Source: Nitrososphaerota archaeon (GTDB taxonomy: Archaea; Thermoproteota; Nitrososphaeria; Nitrososphaerales; JAHFOH01). Taken from it: a stretch of DNA of 12,487 bases. The notes under the pieces are model-generated. The model was not told where the DNA came from. It searched no databases and saw only the letters and a list, made by a program, of their open reading frames with translations. The position numbers and the translations under genes are program-made. Positions 1-5,782 of this stretch are shown here, in pieces (positions within the stretch are counted from its first letter, which is position 1; the number at the start of each line of letters is the position of its first letter). The DNA is taken from contig JAHFOH010000028.1 in the NCBI GenBank assembly GCA_023266955.1, positions 1 to 12,487 on the forward strand. The letters run 5' to 3'.

Positions 1-1270
1 TAAGCGTCCTGATGGACCGGTGCTCGAACCCGTGGTGGTGATGCGAATGGTACAAGTCACCAATGTTGATTACATGAAATCTTACAACGTCATCTTTGCT
101 GACCTTGAAGGCCGTCACGGTGACATTGAGTTGCTCAGCAACGCCAGCGAATCCCTTCTCTTTGAAAATCTGTAGCAGCGTGGGCTCGCCACCAGGTATT
201 CCACGGTTGTTGATTACCAACGGTGCGGCTGACCCTGGTTGCCCCTCAGAATAGAAGAGGACAAATTCTTTGGCAGGAGGACGGTCGGGTTCATCGACGA
301 TTATTGCTCCGTAGAGGCCCATTCGAATGTGCATGGCGATGGGTACTTTATCTGACGAGTGGCAGTGATAGTAGAAGATCCCAGCTGTAGTTAGGGGGTA
401 CTCGTATACATACTGTCCATTGGGGGGAACCATGGAGCCAGCCCCTTTACCTGCGATAACATTGGCTTGAGAGCCGTCCATTTCGAACTTGTAGCCTCTG
501 AGGTGCGTGTGAATGCTGTGGGTGAGGTTATGCTTGTTGATGAGGGTTATTCTGAGGATTTCTCCGACCTTCCCCTTCAAAGTTGGGCCTGGAACAGTCC
601 CGTTGTATGTCCAGACCTCCCAACTTTTGTCACCTACCGTAATCTGCTTTGGCTCGACAATGAGGGTAAACTCTCTAACATTCTGCGCGGTGACAGCGGG
701 TGTAATTGTTGGGCCTACCGGCAGCTTTTGGATGCTTGGCGCTGCGAGGACTCCGCCAATGAATGTCATGATGAGGAGTGCGATAACAATAAACACGTAC
801 ATGCCTTTGATGTTTGGATTCGGTTGGGCTGAGTAAGAAGCGCGCTTGAGACGGTTTGAAGGAGGTCTCTCCGATCTGACTAGATAGGCTAATGCACCTA
901 TGAAAGAGCCCTCGAGTGACTTGACCAGTATTCCAGATAAGTCGACTGCTTCTGGCTCAGGGTGATGTGAGAAGGGCGGTGGAACTAGTCTCGTCGCCGC
1001 ATATAGACCGATTACACCTATTGTGCCGAGTATGGCTATGTAGTATAGTTTACGGGACCCTCTGAAAAGAATCAAGATTGCTACTCCGACCTGCAGTAGG
1101 CCAGTTAGAGCGAAGAAGGCTGCAAAGATTGGAACTTCACTATGCTCCCCGATGAGGTACAGGTGAGCCAGTCCTGCTAGTGCCACTAAGACAGTAGCAG
1201 AGTACTTGGCTAAGGTTCTTGAGCTAGAATGCTGGATAAGGTCATTTCGTACAGAAATTTCCTTTAACAT
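1..1270 (-). CDS. Membrane-anchored multicopper oxidase (3' end outside window)
   Basis: Copper enzyme that likely oxidises a substrate or electron-donor protein on the outer face of the membrane and reduces O2 (or possibly nitrite). The 423 visible codons start with about 180 residues containing four or five hydrophobic helices (about 24-42, 46-69, 75-93, 113-131, 156-178). A cupredoxin domain follows: NGTVPGPTL at 223-231, the copper motif H254-T-H256, and Y-H302-C303-H304 with H314 and M317, i.e. a type 1 site plus type 2/3 ligands in domain 1. A second domain begins with a His cluster (H408, H410-H413, H417) where the window ends. The H-C-H motif favours a two-domain or laccase-like oxidase over classical NirK, which has HCA. 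The ATG lies 39 bases from the first T of a TATA box, so the leader is about 10 bases. The membrane domain is unlike ordinary soluble laccases. The oxidase class is firm; the substrate is unknown. Confidence 0.9.
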   Translation of the reverse strand, partial: MLKEISVRNDLIQHSSSRTLAKYSATVLVALAGLAHLYLIGEHSEVPIFAAFFALTGLLQVGVAILILFRGSRKLYYIAILGTIGVIGLYAATRLVPPPFSHHPEPEAVDLSGILVKSLEGSFIGALAYLVRSERPPSNRLKRASYSAQPNPNIKGMYVFIVIALLIMTFIGGVLAAPSIQKLPVGPTITPAVTAQNVREFTLIVEPKQITVGDKSWEVWTYNGTVPGPTLKGKVGEILRITLINKHNLTHSIHTHLRGYKFEMDGSQANVIAGKGAGSMVPPNGQYVYEYPLTTAGIFYYHCHSSDKVPIAMHIRMGLYGAIIVDEPDRPPAKEFVLFYSEGQPGSAAPLVINNRGIPGGEPTLLQIFKEKGFAGVAEQLNVTVTAFKVSKDDVVRFHVINIGDLYHSHHHHGFEHRSIRTL

Positions 1271-1303
1271 GGTGATGTCTTCGGGTTCTCTTCTGCGTTT
1301 CTT

Positions 1304-1351
1304 CTTAAACCCCGGAGACGATTCTCAGACTTGATTTCCAAGTTTGAGAAT
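1304..1351 (-). promoter_or_regulatory. Promoter of the multicopper oxidase with 31-bp palindromic operator
   Basis: Best copy of the shared element. The palindrome at 1321-1351 has 13-bp arms with a single mismatch around a 5-base centre; on the minus strand it begins ATTCTCAAACTTG and ends CAAGTCTGAGAAT. Eleven bases (CGTCTCCGGGG) separate it from the TATA box TTTAAG at 1309-1304. Confidence 0.85.
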
Positions 1352-1365
1352 GAAAAATGAAAAAA
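1352..1365 (-). terminator. Oligo-T terminator after the four-helix protein gene
   Basis: On the minus strand, runs of six and five T (opposite A runs at 1360-1365 and 1353-1357) lie about 35 bases past the stop codon at 1400. This is the usual form of an archaeal intrinsic terminator, and it sits just before the next promoter on the same strand. Confidence 0.55.
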
Positions 1366-1399
1366 GACAGCGAATCGATCGAGGCGTATTCTTACTGTT

Positions 1400-1936
1400 C
1401 TAGACTTGCTTTTTCCTGTAGGCTGAAAACAGGGTGATCACTCCTAGCAATGTACCTAGGGCAGCTATTCCTGCGAATATGGCTACTGTTGGTATGGGCT
1501 CTACTACGAAGGCTATTTTGCTATGAACGATTCTTGGAATATCTTTCGCGGCTGTGCCCTTGGCCGTCTCCTCAAGGAGTGTGGTGCCTCCTATGTAGCC
1601 AGCGAGACCTAGAAGAGCGGTAGCCCCTAACGTTCCTACCTCCATCAGTACTAAATGAAGCCATGATAGAAGGTTGTTGACTGTTCCACCAGTCAATTTC
1701 GGTATTATGTAGTATAGGAATGCGAAGCCCGTAAAGCCTGCGAAACCTATGAGCCCGAACAATAAGAAGCCTAGGTAACCCCACGTCCCTACTGAGCCTC
1801 CTGCAACGGTGCGTGCGATTCGTGTGTCTATGAAGATTGGAAAGATAAGCCACAGAATGCCAATTACTGCGTTGCCTAGAGCGACGGTGCCGAACCGCTT
1901 TGCCCAGACTTCGGGCGAAGTCGACATCTTCGACAT
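1400..1936 (-). CDS. Four-helix integral membrane protein, distant heme-copper-oxidase-like look
   Basis: A 178-residue membrane protein with about four hydrophobic segments (roughly 17-38, 50-78, 87-115, 148-172) and a basic C-terminal tail (YRKKQV). The stretch YYIIPKLTGG followed by SWLHLVLMEVGT recalls the YYxxPRLTGR...HFWL pattern of helices in subunit I of cbb3/NOR-type heme-copper oxidases, but the protein is far too short for an oxidase and lacks the set of metal-binding histidines. It may be an oxidase-derived accessory or heme/copper-handling protein; this is inference from pattern memory only. GGAGG lies 3 bases ahead of the chosen ATG; a second ATG nine bases later (1927) is also possible. 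It is upstream of the multicopper oxidase on the same strand, each with its own copy of the shared promoter, so the two are probably co-regulated rather than one operon. Confidence 0.7.
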   Translation of the reverse strand: MSKMSTSPEVWAKRFGTVALGNAVIGILWLIFPIFIDTRIARTVAGGSVGTWGYLGFLLFGLIGFAGFTGFAFLYYIIPKLTGGTVNNLLSWLHLVLMEVGTLGATALLGLAGYIGGTTLLEETAKGTAAKDIPRIVHSKIAFVVEPIPTVAIFAGIAALGTLLGVITLFSAYRKKQV

Positions 1937-1968
1937 ATGCCTCCGGTAATTGAGAGATTCGTCATGTT

Positions 1969-2016
1969 ATTAAAGGGCGGAGACGATTCTAGATTGTGAT
2001 TTCCAGATCTGAGAAT
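1969..2016 (-). promoter_or_regulatory. Promoter of the four-helix protein with shared 31-bp operator
   Basis: The operator at 1986-2016 has the same 31-base length and the same central GGAAATC as the copy at 1321-1351. After it come 11 bases (starting CGTCTCC) and TTTAAT at 1974-1969. It lies in the divergent region before the regulator at 2089, so one palindrome could serve both directions. Confidence 0.8.
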
Positions 2017-2033
2017 AGGAAGGAACGTCACTC

Positions 2034-2079
2034 TTAAATGATGAAAAAGCATTGGCTGAACGTTCTCAGAACTTGAGAG
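2034..2079 (+). promoter_or_regulatory. Promoter of the 2089 regulator with a short inverted repeat
   Basis: TTAAAT at 2034-2039 is the likely TATA box, 55 bases ahead of the ATG. Between it and the start lies TTCTCAGAACTTGAGAG (2063-2079), an inverted repeat of the half-site used in the 31-bp operators but with a much shorter spacer. Sitting at or after the transcription start, it could be a repressor site for autoregulation. Confidence 0.45.
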
Positions 2080-2088
2080 CGCTTTACT

Positions 2089-2451
2089 ATGCTCATCACT
2101 GATGAGAAAGCTAAAGATAAGGTGCTTAAGGCGTTGGCTGACGAATATTCACGTAAGATGCTGAACGCCTCTATCCAACAGGGTAGGTCGGTTGTCGAGC
2201 TGAGTAGAGAGCAAAACATCCCTATGAGCAGTGCCTACAGGCGTGTTCACGAAATGATAGAAGCGGGGCTGATCACTGTGGAGCGCTCTGTGGTGACGGA
2301 TGATGGGAAGAGGTATGACTTGTACAGGAGCACAGTGAAGAACGTCGGTATAAGATTCGGCCTAGGCACAGTCGAAATAGAATTGACTCCTAATGAAGAT
2401 GTCATATCTAAATTCATGAGGATGTGGAGCTACATGAGGGGGACCAGCTAG
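2089..2451 (+). CDS. ArsR-like winged-helix transcriptional regulator
   Basis: A 120-residue cytoplasmic DNA-binding protein. Residues 8-65 form a winged helix: an LADEYSRKML helix, then VVELSREQNIPMSSAYRRVHEMIEAGLI as the helix-turn-helix with recognition helix, and a wing with ITVERSVVTDDGKRYDLY. The C-terminal part (about 75-120) resembles the beta-strand tail plus WSYMRG helix of archaeal regulators known mainly from haloarchaea, where such genes often sit beside a small three-helix membrane protein. That arrangement is seen here: the next gene starts at the base after this stop codon. No cysteine is present, so direct metal or redox sensing through thiols is unlikely. There is no strong ribosome-binding site, and the leader is short. 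It is a leading candidate for the protein that reads the repeated operators, which is inference. Confidence 0.85.
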   Translation: MLITDEKAKDKVLKALADEYSRKMLNASIQQGRSVVELSREQNIPMSSAYRRVHEMIEAGLITVERSVVTDDGKRYDLYRSTVKNVGIRFGLGTVEIELTPNEDVISKFMRMWSYMRGTS

Positions 2452-2730
2452 ATGCCAGATGGGCTTCTGATACTAGTCATAGTGACTAGGCTTCTTTCAC
2501 TTATTCTGGGTGCTGCGATAGTGATCTTAGCATACAAAGGATACCGAAGGAGTAATAGCAGATCCATGATGTTTCTAGCCTTGGGGTTGACGCTAGTTAC
2601 TATCGGAGCTTTCGTAGAAGGGGTACTATTCGAGTTCTTCCATTTTGACATCACTCTGATTCACGCTGTCGAATCTACGATAAACGTCTTAGGCTTCCTA
2701 ACCATACTTTACGCGGTCAGGGTCGCATGA
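2452..2730 (+). CDS. Small three-helix membrane protein, DUF7521-like (copy 1 of 4)
   Basis: A 92-residue membrane protein with three predicted helices (about 4-28, 38-60, 70-90) joined by a basic cytoplasmic-type loop (KGYRRSNSRS). The layout LVIVTRLLSLILGA, then YKGYRR, then FLALGLTLVTIGAFVEGVLF, then a last helix ending YAVRV, matches my memory of the haloarchaeal DUF7521 family, which is usually paired with a winged-helix regulator. It starts with the ATG immediately after the regulator's stop codon, so the two are almost certainly co-translated. The function is not known; a membrane partner that senses or sequesters the regulator is one possibility but nothing in the sequence proves it. 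Confidence 0.75.
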   Translation: MPDGLLILVIVTRLLSLILGAAIVILAYKGYRRSNSRSMMFLALGLTLVTIGAFVEGVLFEFFHFDITLIHAVESTINVLGFLTILYAVRVA

Positions 2731-2748
2731 AGAGCAATTCTATAGTTC

Positions 2749-2796
2749 TCGCTCGCGTCTGAATATCAAATTTGAGAATCGTCTTCTCGATTTAAG
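2749..2796 (+). promoter_or_regulatory. Promoter of the ferritin-like gene with shared operator
   Basis: Right half CAAATTTGAGAAT (2767-2779) is a strong match; the left half is degenerate apart from the TG at 2760-2761. Eleven bases (CGTCTTCTCGA) lead to TTTAAG at 2791-2796. Confidence 0.75.
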
Positions 2797-2814
2797 AGAA
2801 GCAGGTGACGGACC

Positions 2815-3243
2815 GTGGATACTTGGGCGGTAAATTTGCTGGACTATAACATGGTGAGAAAATGTATAGCTATAGAAGAGCGTTCTTCAAGGTTCTTCGA
2901 AGTGATCGCGAGCCAGCTGGCGGACGAGGCGGCGAGGCAATTGTTGTTAGGAATGGCCTCTACTTCAAGAAGGCACGCGGATTTGTTGAGAAACCTTTAC
3001 CATGGTGAGGAACGCTTCAATACCTATCATCGTTTTGACGAGAACGTTATCAACATTATTGAAGAGCATATCGAGCTACAGCGGGAAGCCGAGAGATTCT
3101 ACGAAAGGATGTCTCGCGATAGTGGTTTGACGCAAGATGCTAGAATAGCCTTTGTTGAACTAGGGTATGAAGAGAAGAAGCAGCACGAAATCATGGCGCT
3201 GGTGATGAACCTCGCGGCCTCTAGGAAATCGAATTCGCGTTAG
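2815..3243 (+). CDS. Ferritin-like four-helix protein with incomplete diiron ligands
   Basis: A 142-residue soluble, highly charged helical protein of rubrerythrin/ferritin-like type. The four helices run about 11-35, 37-60, 75-101 and 106-134. The expected ligand positions are only partly kept: E22 in helix A and E91 in helix C are present, but both ExxH motifs have lost the glutamate (S51-R-R-H54 and K121-K-Q-H124, although E119/E120 are adjacent). It may bind a single or different metal, or be a structural relative. GTG at 2815 has AGGTGA six bases ahead, but the TATA box at 2791 predicts a transcript start near 2820, which would favour the ATG at 2848 (131 residues, helix A still intact). 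It stands alone under a shared operator, so a role in the same metal/redox response is likely. Confidence 0.7.
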   Translation: MDTWAVNLLDYNMVRKCIAIEERSSRFFEVIASQLADEAARQLLLGMASTSRRHADLLRNLYHGEERFNTYHRFDENVINIIEEHIELQREAERFYERMSRDSGLTQDARIAFVELGYEEKKQHEIMALVMNLAASRKSNSR

Positions 3244-3289
3244 AACCTCGGCCTATTCGGTAGCTCGAACAACTCTTCGGCAACGCTCA

Positions 3290-3337
3290 CCTCCCAAATG
3301 TGAAAATCATTTGTGGGAATCGTGTCCTCTGTTTAAA
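3290..3337 (+). promoter_or_regulatory. Promoter of the 3386 gene with shared operator
   Basis: The operator at 3290-3320 has halves TCCCAAATG and CATTTGTGGGA with the TG-N5-CA core; 11 bases (CGTGTCCTCTG) then lead to TTTAAA at 3332-3337. Confidence 0.8.
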
Positions 3338-3385
3338 TCAATCAAGCCAATCTTAGGTGGTTTGATGAAAGAGGAGTAGAAGAGC

Positions 3386-3661
3386 GTGGCTCACGAACTT
3401 CTAGTGTTAACGCGCGTCGCTGTCGTAGTTCTTGGCGCAATCATAGCATACCTCAGCCTGAAAGGCCATCGACGCAATGGAGGCAGGTCTATGTTCTTCG
3501 TCTTCTTGGGATTCCTGTTGATCACGCTTGGAGCCCTGAGCGCAGGAGTCCTGTTTGAATTCTTCAACGTTAGTCTTGTTAACGTATACACTTTCGACTC
3601 TCTTATGATGGCCCTAGGTTTCTCGTCGATTATTTTCTCGATCTACGGAGCACGGGGCTAA
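3386..3661 (+). CDS. Small three-helix membrane protein, DUF7521-like (copy 2 of 4)
   Basis: A 91-residue paralogue of the protein at 2452-2730: the same three helices, the same basic loop (KGHRRNGGRS) and the shared LITLGALSAGVLFEFFNV stretch, against LVTIGAFVEGVLFEFFHF in the other. The clear sequence kinship shows a local duplication that has since diverged. GTG is the start codon; GAGGAG at 3371-3376 is nine bases ahead, and the predicted transcript start near 3361 leaves a leader that includes it. Unlike copy 1 it has no regulator directly upstream in the same unit and is transcribed alone from its own shared-type promoter. Function unknown. Confidence 0.75.
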   Translation: MAHELLVLTRVAVVVLGAIIAYLSLKGHRRNGGRSMFFVFLGFLLITLGALSAGVLFEFFNVSLVNVYTFDSLMMALGFSSIIFSIYGARG

Positions 3662-3736
3662 CCCTCGCAGCTTTCTATGCTCACTAAAGTGGCAACAGTC
3701 CTTCGATAAGGCTAACATTCGACTTGCGGCGCAGCT

Positions 3737-3784
3737 ACTTTACATTGCGATTCTCATAGCTGGTAATCGTATGCTCGATTTATA
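3737..3784 (+). promoter_or_regulatory. Promoter of the 3868 regulator with a weaker shared operator
   Basis: The right half is weakened (CATAGCTGGTAAT, 3755-3767) and the left half is poor, but the 11-base spacer (CGTATGCTCGA) and TTTATA at 3779-3784 keep the exact geometry. A compact ATTCTCA also occurs at 3750-3756. Confidence 0.6.
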
Positions 3785-3867
3785 GTGGGGCATGAAGTCC
3801 ACGACAACTAAATGTCAACCCACTACGCAGCAAGTTGGGGAGAAAATCATTGGAAGCAGAGGTCGAG

Positions 3868-4209
3868 ATGTCGAAGGCTTTCACACAAACCCTCTGGTGG
3901 CTGATAGCGGGTACCAGGGGTGGAGGTACAAGGGCGAGGATGATCTTAGTTTTGAAGGAGAGGCCGATGAACGCACATCAACTCGCAAACTATCTGGGTG
4001 CAGATTACAAGACTACTCGCCAGCACTTGGATTTGTTGGTCAGTAATAGAGTGCTCACAACAGTTGGAGAAAAGTACAGTGTGAACTACTTCCTTTCATC
4101 CGAAATGGAGTCACAATGGGAAGACTTTCAGAAGATATTGGATACCTTCGAGGAGGATGTTAGGTTGCGATCGGCCAGTTCTCGGGGAGGCGAACCGGAC
4201 GGTAGCTGA
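3868..4209 (+). CDS. ArsR-like winged-helix transcriptional regulator
   Basis: A 113-residue DNA-binding protein. TRGGGTRARMILVLKERPMN, followed by AHQLANYLGADYKTTRQHLDLL, VSNRVLTTVGEKYSVNYFLS and a C-terminal helix EMESQWEDFQKIL, is the characteristic outline of an archaeal winged-helix family common in haloarchaea and other archaea. The recognition helix is YKTTRQHLDLLVSN. The ATG at 3868 is preferred because GAGGT lies just before it and the domain begins there; a TTG at 3835 would add 11 residues with no support. The TATA box is at 3779-3784, giving a leader of about 60 bases, the longest in the window. There are no cysteines. The next gene overlaps its 3' end by 53 bases, and the two form a regulator plus small-membrane-protein pair, as at 2089/2452. 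Confidence 0.85.
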   Translation: MSKAFTQTLWWLIAGTRGGGTRARMILVLKERPMNAHQLANYLGADYKTTRQHLDLLVSNRVLTTVGEKYSVNYFLSSEMESQWEDFQKILDTFEEDVRLRSASSRGGEPDGS

Positions 4210-4453
4210 ATCTGAAACCATACATCTCGCAATCCACTTAGCACAGGTAGTAACAGTGGGTTTGATAATCTTCCAGCTTGCGCAAATCTACAAGTCTGTA
4301 AGGTCACGCTTCAACCTGGGGCTCGTCATCTTCGCGGTCGCCATGCTGTTGGAAGTGATATCCGGAATCTCTCTAGACTTCGTATCCCATACGGTGTCGG
4401 AGATCCTGCTTCTTATCGCATTGGCGACGTTCCTTTACACCGTTCGTAAATAG
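4157..4453 (+). CDS. Small three-helix membrane protein (copy 3 of 4)
   Basis: A 98-residue protein whose last 77 residues hold three hydrophobic helices (about 24-44, 53-73, 79-95) with a basic loop (YKSVRSRF) in the same place as in the two upstream copies and the same ending type (YTVRK). Direct identity to copies 1 and 2 is low, so kinship rests on layout and context. The start is uncertain: the only in-frame ATG is at 4157, with GAGGAGG touching it at zero spacing, adding about 20 polar residues that the paralogues lack and overlapping the regulator by 53 bases. No ATG, GTG or TTG lies at the position the paralogues would predict. A non-standard start or translational coupling is possible. 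Confidence 0.6.
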   Translation: MLGCDRPVLGEANRTVAESETIHLAIHLAQVVTVGLIIFQLAQIYKSVRSRFNLGLVIFAVAMLLEVISGISLDFVSHTVSEILLLIALATFLYTVRK

Positions 4454-4520
4454 CAAGGATATCTTCTTAGCGACTCGCAACACGGTTTTGAAGAATAAGT
4501 AATTGTTATTGTGAACTTTC

Positions 4521-4568
4521 ATTCCCACAGGTGAGAATCATCTATGGGAATTGTATGCGCGGTTTAAG
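4521..4568 (+). promoter_or_regulatory. Promoter of the 4599 gene with shared operator
   Basis: The operator at 4521-4551 has 10-bp arms ATTCCCACAG and CTATGGGAAT with one mismatch. Eleven bases (TGTATGCGCGG) then lead to TTTAAG at 4563-4568. This position rules out translation starts at 4551 or 4572. Confidence 0.8.
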
Positions 4569-4598
4569 AGTATGTTGCGAGCAGTTTACGCGAATCTA

Positions 4599-4949
4599 AT
4601 GGTTGACAGAGTTCAGTTAATTGCTCTACATTTGATTGTCGGTGTTGTCTGGATGCTCGTGGCGACGGCCCTATTGATATCTTCACTTAGGGTAAGGCGT
4701 GTTCTAAGGACCAGTAAGATGGACACGAGGGTTTTTGCCCCAATTCTGATAGCAGGGTATGCATTCTTTTCGACATCCATCCTACATTTGATAGAGGAGC
4801 TCTCGGAGCTGTGGGATATGGAGCTACTCGACATAACGGTTAGTCTGTTCAATCATGTCATATTAGTGTCCTTGTTCGCAATAATTCTGTACAGTGTTCG
4901 GAGGTATAGAGGTATGCTGGAAGCCCTAACATACCGTCCCCAGAAATAG
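4599..4949 (+). CDS. Small three-helix membrane protein (copy 4 of 4)
   Basis: About 116 residues with three hydrophobic helices (roughly 5-29, 46-64, 79-98), a basic first loop (SLRVRRVLRTSK) and a basic C-terminal tail (YSVRRYRG...). The layout matches the other three small membrane proteins, with a longer loop and tail. The ATG at 4599 is chosen because it lies 36 bases after the first T of the TATA box, matching the other leader-poor genes; upstream in-frame TTG or ATG codons would fall on or before the predicted transcript start. It contains an acidic external-type segment (HLIEELSELWDMELLD). It has no regulator of its own on this strand but faces the TrmB/MarR-like gene convergently, 20 bases apart. 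Function unknown. Confidence 0.65.
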   Translation: MVDRVQLIALHLIVGVVWMLVATALLISSLRVRRVLRTSKMDTRVFAPILIAGYAFFSTSILHLIEELSELWDMELLDITVSLFNHVILVSLFAIILYSVRRYRGMLEALTYRPQK

Positions 4950-4969
4950 CAAGATACTAGCCATAGCGT

Positions 4970-5482
4970 CTACCGAACAGTCGCAAGCCACAGCTTTTCA
5001 GAAACCTGTTTTGGAATTGTGGCGGTCGCGCTTCTCCTCTTGCATAAGGCTGTGATTCTTTTCATCACCTGGGAATTGTCTGCTAGGACGCTGAATGGTC
5101 CTTCGTAATTAAGCCTCTCGGACAGCATCTTAATGACGTACTCCTCAGGTAAGCCTCTTACATCTACTATTGAAGGTCCCCCGAGTATTTCCGTGGCAAG
5201 CAGGAGGTCTCCCGCTCCTAGGCTTTCGAGGTACGCGAGTGCAATGTCCGAAACTGGGCGTGCTGTGGAGTAAACCAATTTAGGCCTGCCAGGTACATGA
5301 CCTTTAGGCTTAGTTGCGGAGACGTAGCCCCACGCCATCAATCTAGATAGCGCATGGTAAATCGTCGCAGCGGAAGAATTTAGGGACTTAGCGATTTCCT
5401 CACGCGTCAGAGGCCTCCCTTTGGCGAGAAGCCCAATTAGCGAAATCTCGGTTTGGTTGAGGACCTTCACATCTAGATGCAT
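4970..5482 (-). CDS. TrmB/MarR-like winged-helix regulator with unknown C-terminal domain
   Basis: A 170-residue protein. Residues 8-73 form a winged helix: LNQTEISLIGLLAKG, then LTREEIAKSLNSSAATIYHALSRLMAWGYV (helix-turn-helix and recognition helix), and a wing with GHVPGRPKLVYS. This arrangement is typical of TrmB- and MarR-like archaeal regulators. The C-terminal 95 residues, with a SIVDVRGLPEEYVIKML segment and NSQVMKRITALCKRR near the end, form a separate domain, probably for ligand binding or dimerisation; I do not recognise the ligand. One cysteine only. Its promoter has a TATA box at 5528-5523 but lacks the 31-bp operator, which sets it apart from almost all its neighbours and leaves open whether it is an outside controller of the cluster. 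Confidence 0.75.
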   Translation of the reverse strand: MHLDVKVLNQTEISLIGLLAKGRPLTREEIAKSLNSSAATIYHALSRLMAWGYVSATKPKGHVPGRPKLVYSTARPVSDIALAYLESLGAGDLLLATEILGGPSIVDVRGLPEEYVIKMLSERLNYEGPFSVLADNSQVMKRITALCKRRSATATIPKQVSEKLWLATVR

Positions 5483-5522
5483 GGTCTTACCGTAGAAATA
5501 AATCTTTCAAAATTTCGAATAA

Positions 5523-5528
5523 TTATAA
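5523..5528 (-). promoter_or_regulatory. TATA box of the 4970-5482 regulator
   Basis: TTATAA on the minus strand within an A/T-rich tract, 46 bases ahead of the ATG. A GAAT does sit 11 bases upstream, but no palindrome like that of the shared operators accompanies it. Confidence 0.5.
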
Positions 5529-5530
5529 AA

Positions 5531-5698
5531 ATCCCGCTGATTCTTGCCGTTCTGCGACTACTACCATTAGCCATAAGATAGGAGATTGGAGAAGATGGCA
5601 GTGCGTACAAGCTTTGGCTCCTAAGGAACGTCTTCAACGTAGGTATGGGTCGCCTACTCTGTAACGGATCTCGAGCCAGGTTGATTTCTTCTTTTGAA
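5531..5698. other. Intergenic stretch without a recognised gene
   Basis: Between the minus-strand regulator and the redox operon I see no convincing open frame, RNA gene or repeat. Minus-strand open frames that cross it run into the antisense of the cupredoxin gene and have no family resemblance. It may carry the distal parts of the two divergent promoters. Confidence 0.5.
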
Positions 5699-5746
5699 AT
5701 TATCAAATCTGGGAACCAACTTTGGGAATCGTCTACTCGATTTAAG
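5699..5746 (+). promoter_or_regulatory. Promoter of the redox operon with shared operator
   Basis: The operator at 5699-5729 begins ATTATCAAATCTG and ends CAACTTTGGGAAT, with TG-N5-CA intact. Eleven bases (CGTCTACTCGA) lead to TTTAAG at 5741-5746, nearly the same spacer as in the ferritin-like gene promoter. Confidence 0.85.
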
Positions 5747-5782
5747 AGTAGGGTCGGATTGTGGTAAGATTCTGGTGAAAAT

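Noticed and set aside
467..836. Two plus-strand open frames of 107-121 codons
   Set aside because: They lie antisense to the multicopper oxidase, whose minus-strand frame runs unbroken with clear copper motifs; no ribosome-binding site or family resemblance.
3792..4046. Plus-strand frame of 84 codons starting MKSTTT
   Set aside because: It overlaps the winged-helix regulator in another frame, has no domain-like pattern and begins in the predicted promoter/leader.
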